Below, piece after piece: positions 5,896-6,039 of a stretch of 6,039 nucleotides of DNA. Each line of letters begins with the position of its first letter. The stretch's first letter is position 1. The DNA comes from Porticoccaceae bacterium. GTDB lineage: Bacteria > Pseudomonadota > Gammaproteobacteria > Pseudomonadales > Porticoccaceae. Below the pieces are notes generated by a model, which had not been told where the DNA came from, searched no databases, and was given only the letters and a program-made list of their open reading frames with translations. The stretch lies in assembly GCA_003491845.1 (NCBI GenBank), contig DNBN01000006.1, positions 1 through 6,039 on the forward strand, written 5' to 3'. The translations under genes and the position numbers were made by a program.

Positions 5896-6039
5896 ATGGT
5901 TTTTTCAACTAAAAAACGATTTATTGCAGGTGTTACCTGCCCTAAGTGTGCCGAAATGGACAAAATGCAGGTCTATGCCGAGGCCGGTGTCGATTATAGA
6001 GAATGTGTTAGCTGTGGTTTTAAAGATGAGATGCGCCTG
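5896..6039 (+). CDS. yheV: YheV-family four-cysteine protein, N-terminal part (runs off the right edge)
   Basis: A small protein of unknown function with a probable zinc ribbon. The 48 residues present begin with KKRFIAG (6-12), followed by CPKC (15-18) and CVSC (37-40), which match E. coli YheV (RKRFIAG, CPAC, CVKC) in order and spacing; that family is about 65-70 residues, so roughly the last third is missing. The two CxxC pairs make metal binding likely, but this is inferred from the pattern. The start is ATG at 5896, with GGTG at 5884-5887 as a moderate ribosome site. It is absent from most automatic gene lists when truncated, being short. Its neighbour is a divergent yrdA-type gene, with which it may share the inverted repeat at 5866-5881. 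Confidence 0.9.
   Translation, partial: MVFSTKKRFIAGVTCPKCAEMDKMQVYAEAGVDYRECVSCGFKDEMRL

Noticed and set aside
1..6039. A new defence, mobile or biosynthetic system
   Set aside because: Every gene belongs to a known housekeeping or conserved family in an expected order; no transposase, integrase, toxin, CRISPR repeats or anomalous reading frames were seen.

Overview
The window carries ordinary bacterial chromosomal housekeeping genes, and everything in it looks like a gammaproteobacterium, probably a marine or oligotrophic lineage of moderate GC. The evidence is gene order and protein similarity. The fmt-def pair diverging from dprA, then tsaC, hemF and aroE, is the layout I know from Pseudomonas and relatives. 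The proteins match E. coli and Pseudomonas homologues motif by motif. I cannot place the genus from sequence reading alone.

Layout. On the minus strand at the left are fmt (5' part only, running off the left edge) and def, 16 bases apart, which make and then remove the N-terminal formyl group of bacterial proteins. A 399-base non-coding stretch (804-1202) holds candidate promoters for def and, divergently, dprA. On the plus strand follow dprA (loading of RecA on incoming single-stranded DNA), a 134-base gap with a small hairpin, then purE, tsaC, hemF and aroE. The last four are packed with spacings of +5, about -8 and -1 bases and look like one transcription unit: purine synthesis, tRNA t6A synthesis, aerobic haem synthesis and the shikimate pathway. 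The unit is convergent, across 29 bases, with a minus-strand gamma-class carbonic anhydrase-like gene (yrdA type). That gene diverges from a small four-cysteine protein of the YheV family, cut by the right edge.

The genes are linked by position rather than by one pathway. I see no mobile element, CRISPR array, RNA gene, phage gene or new defence system. The points that deserve a second look are small-scale: hemF appears to start at CTG behind a strong ribosome binding site; an A8 run at the end of def lies where a one-base slip would fuse Def to Fmt; purE stands without purK; TsaC has lost a usually conserved Trp-Pro-Gly; a perfect inverted repeat sits between the two divergent genes at the right end; and the LysM-protein gene often found next to dprA is absent, with a long non-coding gap there.
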